The position numbers and the translations under genes are program-made. Positions 5,214-6,447 of a stretch of 6,447 nucleotides of DNA are shown here, one piece after another (position 1 is the first letter of the stretch; each line of letters begins with the position of its first letter). The stretch is from contig DASTGO010000166.1 in NCBI GenBank assembly GCA_035719045.1, forward strand, positions 1 to 6,447, given 5' to 3'. The DNA is from DASTGO01 sp035719045. Its GTDB lineage: Bacteria > Actinomycetota > Actinomycetes > Actinomycetales > Kineosporiaceae. A model generated the notes under the pieces. It ran no database searches. It was given only the letters and a program-made list of their open reading frames with translations, and had not been told where the DNA came from.

Positions 5214-5765
5214 ATGCCCGCGACCCCCCGGTGGAGCCCCGCCGTCCGGAACGTGCACGCCCGTCACCTCCTCGCCCCGGCCGAGTCCCTCGCGGGCCGC
5301 CTGGACCACCTGGGCGGGCCCGACGACGAGCTGTGGCCGGCACCTGTCTGGTGGCCGCTCCGGTTGACCGGCGCGGCCGGACCGGGCCCTGCGCCGGGCG
5401 CCTCGGGCGGACACGGCCCGATCCGCTACGCGGTGGAGGAGTACCAGCCGGGGCAGCGCGTCCGGTTCCGGTTCACCCCGGCCGTCGGCCTGGACGGCTA
5501 CCACGAATTCACTCTGGAACCGCTGCCGCCCGCCGACGACGGCACTCCACGGTGCCGGCTCAGCCACGTCATCCGCGCCCGCCTGGTCAGGCGGCGGACC
5601 CTTGTGCTGTGGCCGCTGCTGATCCGCCCCCTGCACGACGCCCTGCTGGAGGACCTGCTCGACCGGGCCGAACAGGTGGCCACCGGCCGCGTCGCGCGCC
5701 CGGCACGCTGGTCGCCCTGGGTACGGCTCTGCCGCGCCCTGCTACGCCGGCAGGGCCTGCTGTAG
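5214..5765 (+). CDS. SRPBCC-fold (START/polyketide-cyclase-like) protein
   Basis: The 183-residue protein fits the SRPBCC superfamily, whose helix-grip fold encloses a hydrophobic ligand pocket. Its visible layout is an N-terminal helix after the first strand (LLAPAESLAGRLDHL, 19-33), a WPAPVWWPLRL segment (41-51), then paired strands ending IRYAVEEYQPGQRVRFRF (70-87), GYHEFTLEPL (95-104) and RLSHVIRARL (115-124), followed by the long C-terminal amphipathic helix (WPLLIRPLHDALLEDLLDRAEQVA, 133-156), which normally closes the pocket. The length suits a single-domain member with a basic tail of about 25 residues (RVARPARWSPWVRLCRALLRRQGLL). No catalytic residues can be assigned, and ligand and role are unknown. 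It is a single-gene unit by orientation, with cysS divergent and a LysR gene converging 20 bp away. Family assignment rests on pattern recognition only. Confidence 0.8.
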   Translation: MPATPRWSPAVRNVHARHLLAPAESLAGRLDHLGGPDDELWPAPVWWPLRLTGAAGPGPAPGASGGHGPIRYAVEEYQPGQRVRFRFTPAVGLDGYHEFTLEPLPPADDGTPRCRLSHVIRARLVRRRTLVLWPLLIRPLHDALLEDLLDRAEQVATGRVARPARWSPWVRLCRALLRRQGLL

Positions 5766-5786
5766 CGCCCGCCCGTCGGAGGCGCT
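5764..5786. terminator. Hairpin spanning the stops of two converging genes
   Basis: AGCGCC at 5764-5769 and GGCGCT at 5781-5786 are a perfect 6-bp inverted repeat with an 11-nt loop. Its arms overlap the TAG of the SRPBCC gene and the TGA of the LysR gene. No T-tract follows on either strand. A bidirectional terminator is plausible in this 20-bp gap. Confidence 0.4.
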
Positions 5787-6447
5787 CAACCGGTGATCGC
5801 CGGCATCGAACTGCGGACCACGCCGATCAGCGCCTCCACCCCGGCCCGGCCCGACCGGTCGACCGGGACGATCAGCACGACGTCCCGCACCACCTCTTCC
5901 ACGGTCTCGGTCAGCCGCAGCCGGGCCCGCGGGGTCAGCCGGAGCATGAGCTCGGTGACCGGTGCCAGGCCCAGCCCCTGTTCCACCAGGCGCAGCGAAC
6001 CGGCGGTGTCGTTCACCTCGTGGGACACCTCGGGTTCCAGCCCGGCCCGGCGGAACGCGGCGAGCACCGCCCGGCCCATCGCCGTCTCCCGGACCGGCAG
6101 GATCCACGGCCGGTCGGCCAGTTCCGCCAGCGCGACCCGGCGGGGCAGTCCGGACGCGGTCGCCGAGGCGATCGAGAACCGTTCCCGGCGCAGCCGGACC
6201 AGCTCGATGTCCTTGTCCCGGGGCATCGGCCAGTCCGGGTAGTCCAGGCCGAAGGCCACCTCCACCTCGCGGCGCCGGACCGCGGCCGCCGCGGTGTTCA
6301 CGTCGACCTCACGGGTCCGCACCCGCAGGTCGGGGCAGGCTGCGGCCGCCGCCCGCAGCAGCGGGACGAGCAGGGCCGCGGCGCTGCTCCCCCAGATCCC
6401 CAGGGTCACCGCGGCGGCCGCCCGCCCGCCCGCCGCCGCTGCGGCCT
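5786..6447 (-). CDS. LysR-family transcriptional regulator, effector-binding domain (N-terminus outside window)
   Basis: The frame stays open to the right edge, reading AAAAAGGRAAAAVTLGIWGSS into the domain, so the GTG at 6409 is internal. The winged helix-turn-helix and linker helix of a LysR protein should lie beyond the window. What is present (about 220 residues) is the type 2 periplasmic-binding-like domain: the opening strand VTLGIWGSSAAALLVPLLRAA, DLRVRTREVDVNTAAAAVRRREVEVAFGLD (the usual subdomain 1 strand-helix-strand), the crossover LADRPWILPVRETAMGRAVLAAFRRAGLEPEV, and SLRLVEQGLGLAPVTELM (the return into subdomain 1). LysR proteins normally bind a small molecule here and act as tetramers. 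The effector and targets are unknown; a divergent target gene, if any, would lie to the right of the window. It converges on the SRPBCC gene, which is therefore not its usual divergent target. Confidence 0.88.
   Translation of the reverse strand, partial: AAAAAGGRAAAAVTLGIWGSSAAALLVPLLRAAAAACPDLRVRTREVDVNTAAAAVRRREVEVAFGLDYPDWPMPRDKDIELVRLRRERFSIASATASGLPRRVALAELADRPWILPVRETAMGRAVLAAFRRAGLEPEVSHEVNDTAGSLRLVEQGLGLAPVTELMLRLTPRARLRLTETVEEVVRDVVLIVPVDRSGRAGVEALIGVVRSSMPAITG

Noticed and set aside
5786..6409. LysR-like gene as a complete 207-residue protein starting at GTG 6409
   Set aside because: The domain normally follows a DNA-binding region, the frame stays open to the window edge, and no ribosome site precedes the GTG, so it is a fragment cut by the window.

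Overview
The window is very GC-rich DNA (by eye over 70% G+C, with third codon positions almost all G or C). It has GTG starts, GGAGG-type ribosome sites and a LuxR/LysR/SRPBCC gene mix typical of a streptomycete-like actinobacterium (Streptomyces, Kitasatospora or a relative). I see no tRNA, rRNA, insertion sequence or CRISPR array.

Layout. (1) Positions 1-2275, plus strand: a two-gene unit. The first gene is cut by the left edge. It encodes a membrane-anchored protein with a Thr/Pro/Ala-rich stalk and an unrecognised, probably extracytoplasmic, beta-rich part. Ten bases later comes an Hsp70-family ATPase that keeps all nucleotide-binding motifs but lacks the usual substrate-binding domain and ends in a single membrane helix. 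(2) Positions 2276-2493: a comparatively AT-richer control region with a perfect 8-bp inverted repeat over a likely promoter, several GTNAC half-sites, three AACGCT copies and a 5' leader that could hide its own Shine-Dalgarno sequence. (3) Positions 2494-3234, plus: an orphan LuxR/NarL-type regulator whose receiver domain has lost the phospho-acceptor Asp (Glu instead) and the conserved Lys. (4) Positions 3216-3323: four head-to-tail copies of a 27-bp unit that copy the last codons and stop of that regulator and fill the gap to the next gene. (5) Positions 3324-4904, minus: a complete but divergent cysteinyl-tRNA synthetase, unlike the usual actinobacterial housekeeping enzyme and probably leaderless. 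(6) Positions 4905-5213: a non-coding divergent spacer rich in short direct repeats. (7) Positions 5214-5765, plus: an SRPBCC-fold protein. (8) Positions 5786-6447, minus: the effector-binding part of a LysR regulator whose DNA-binding end lies beyond the right edge. It converges on the SRPBCC gene and shares a small hairpin with it.

How they work together. Only genes 1 and 2 look like an operon, and they suggest a membrane-associated ATPase paired with an outward-facing partner. The rest are single-gene units in alternating orientation, so functional links are not shown by the sequence. The observations most worth following are the tail-anchored Hsp70 without a substrate domain, the pseudo-receiver regulator with its elaborate control region, the 27-bp stop-codon repeats, and the atypical, possibly second, cysteinyl-tRNA synthetase.
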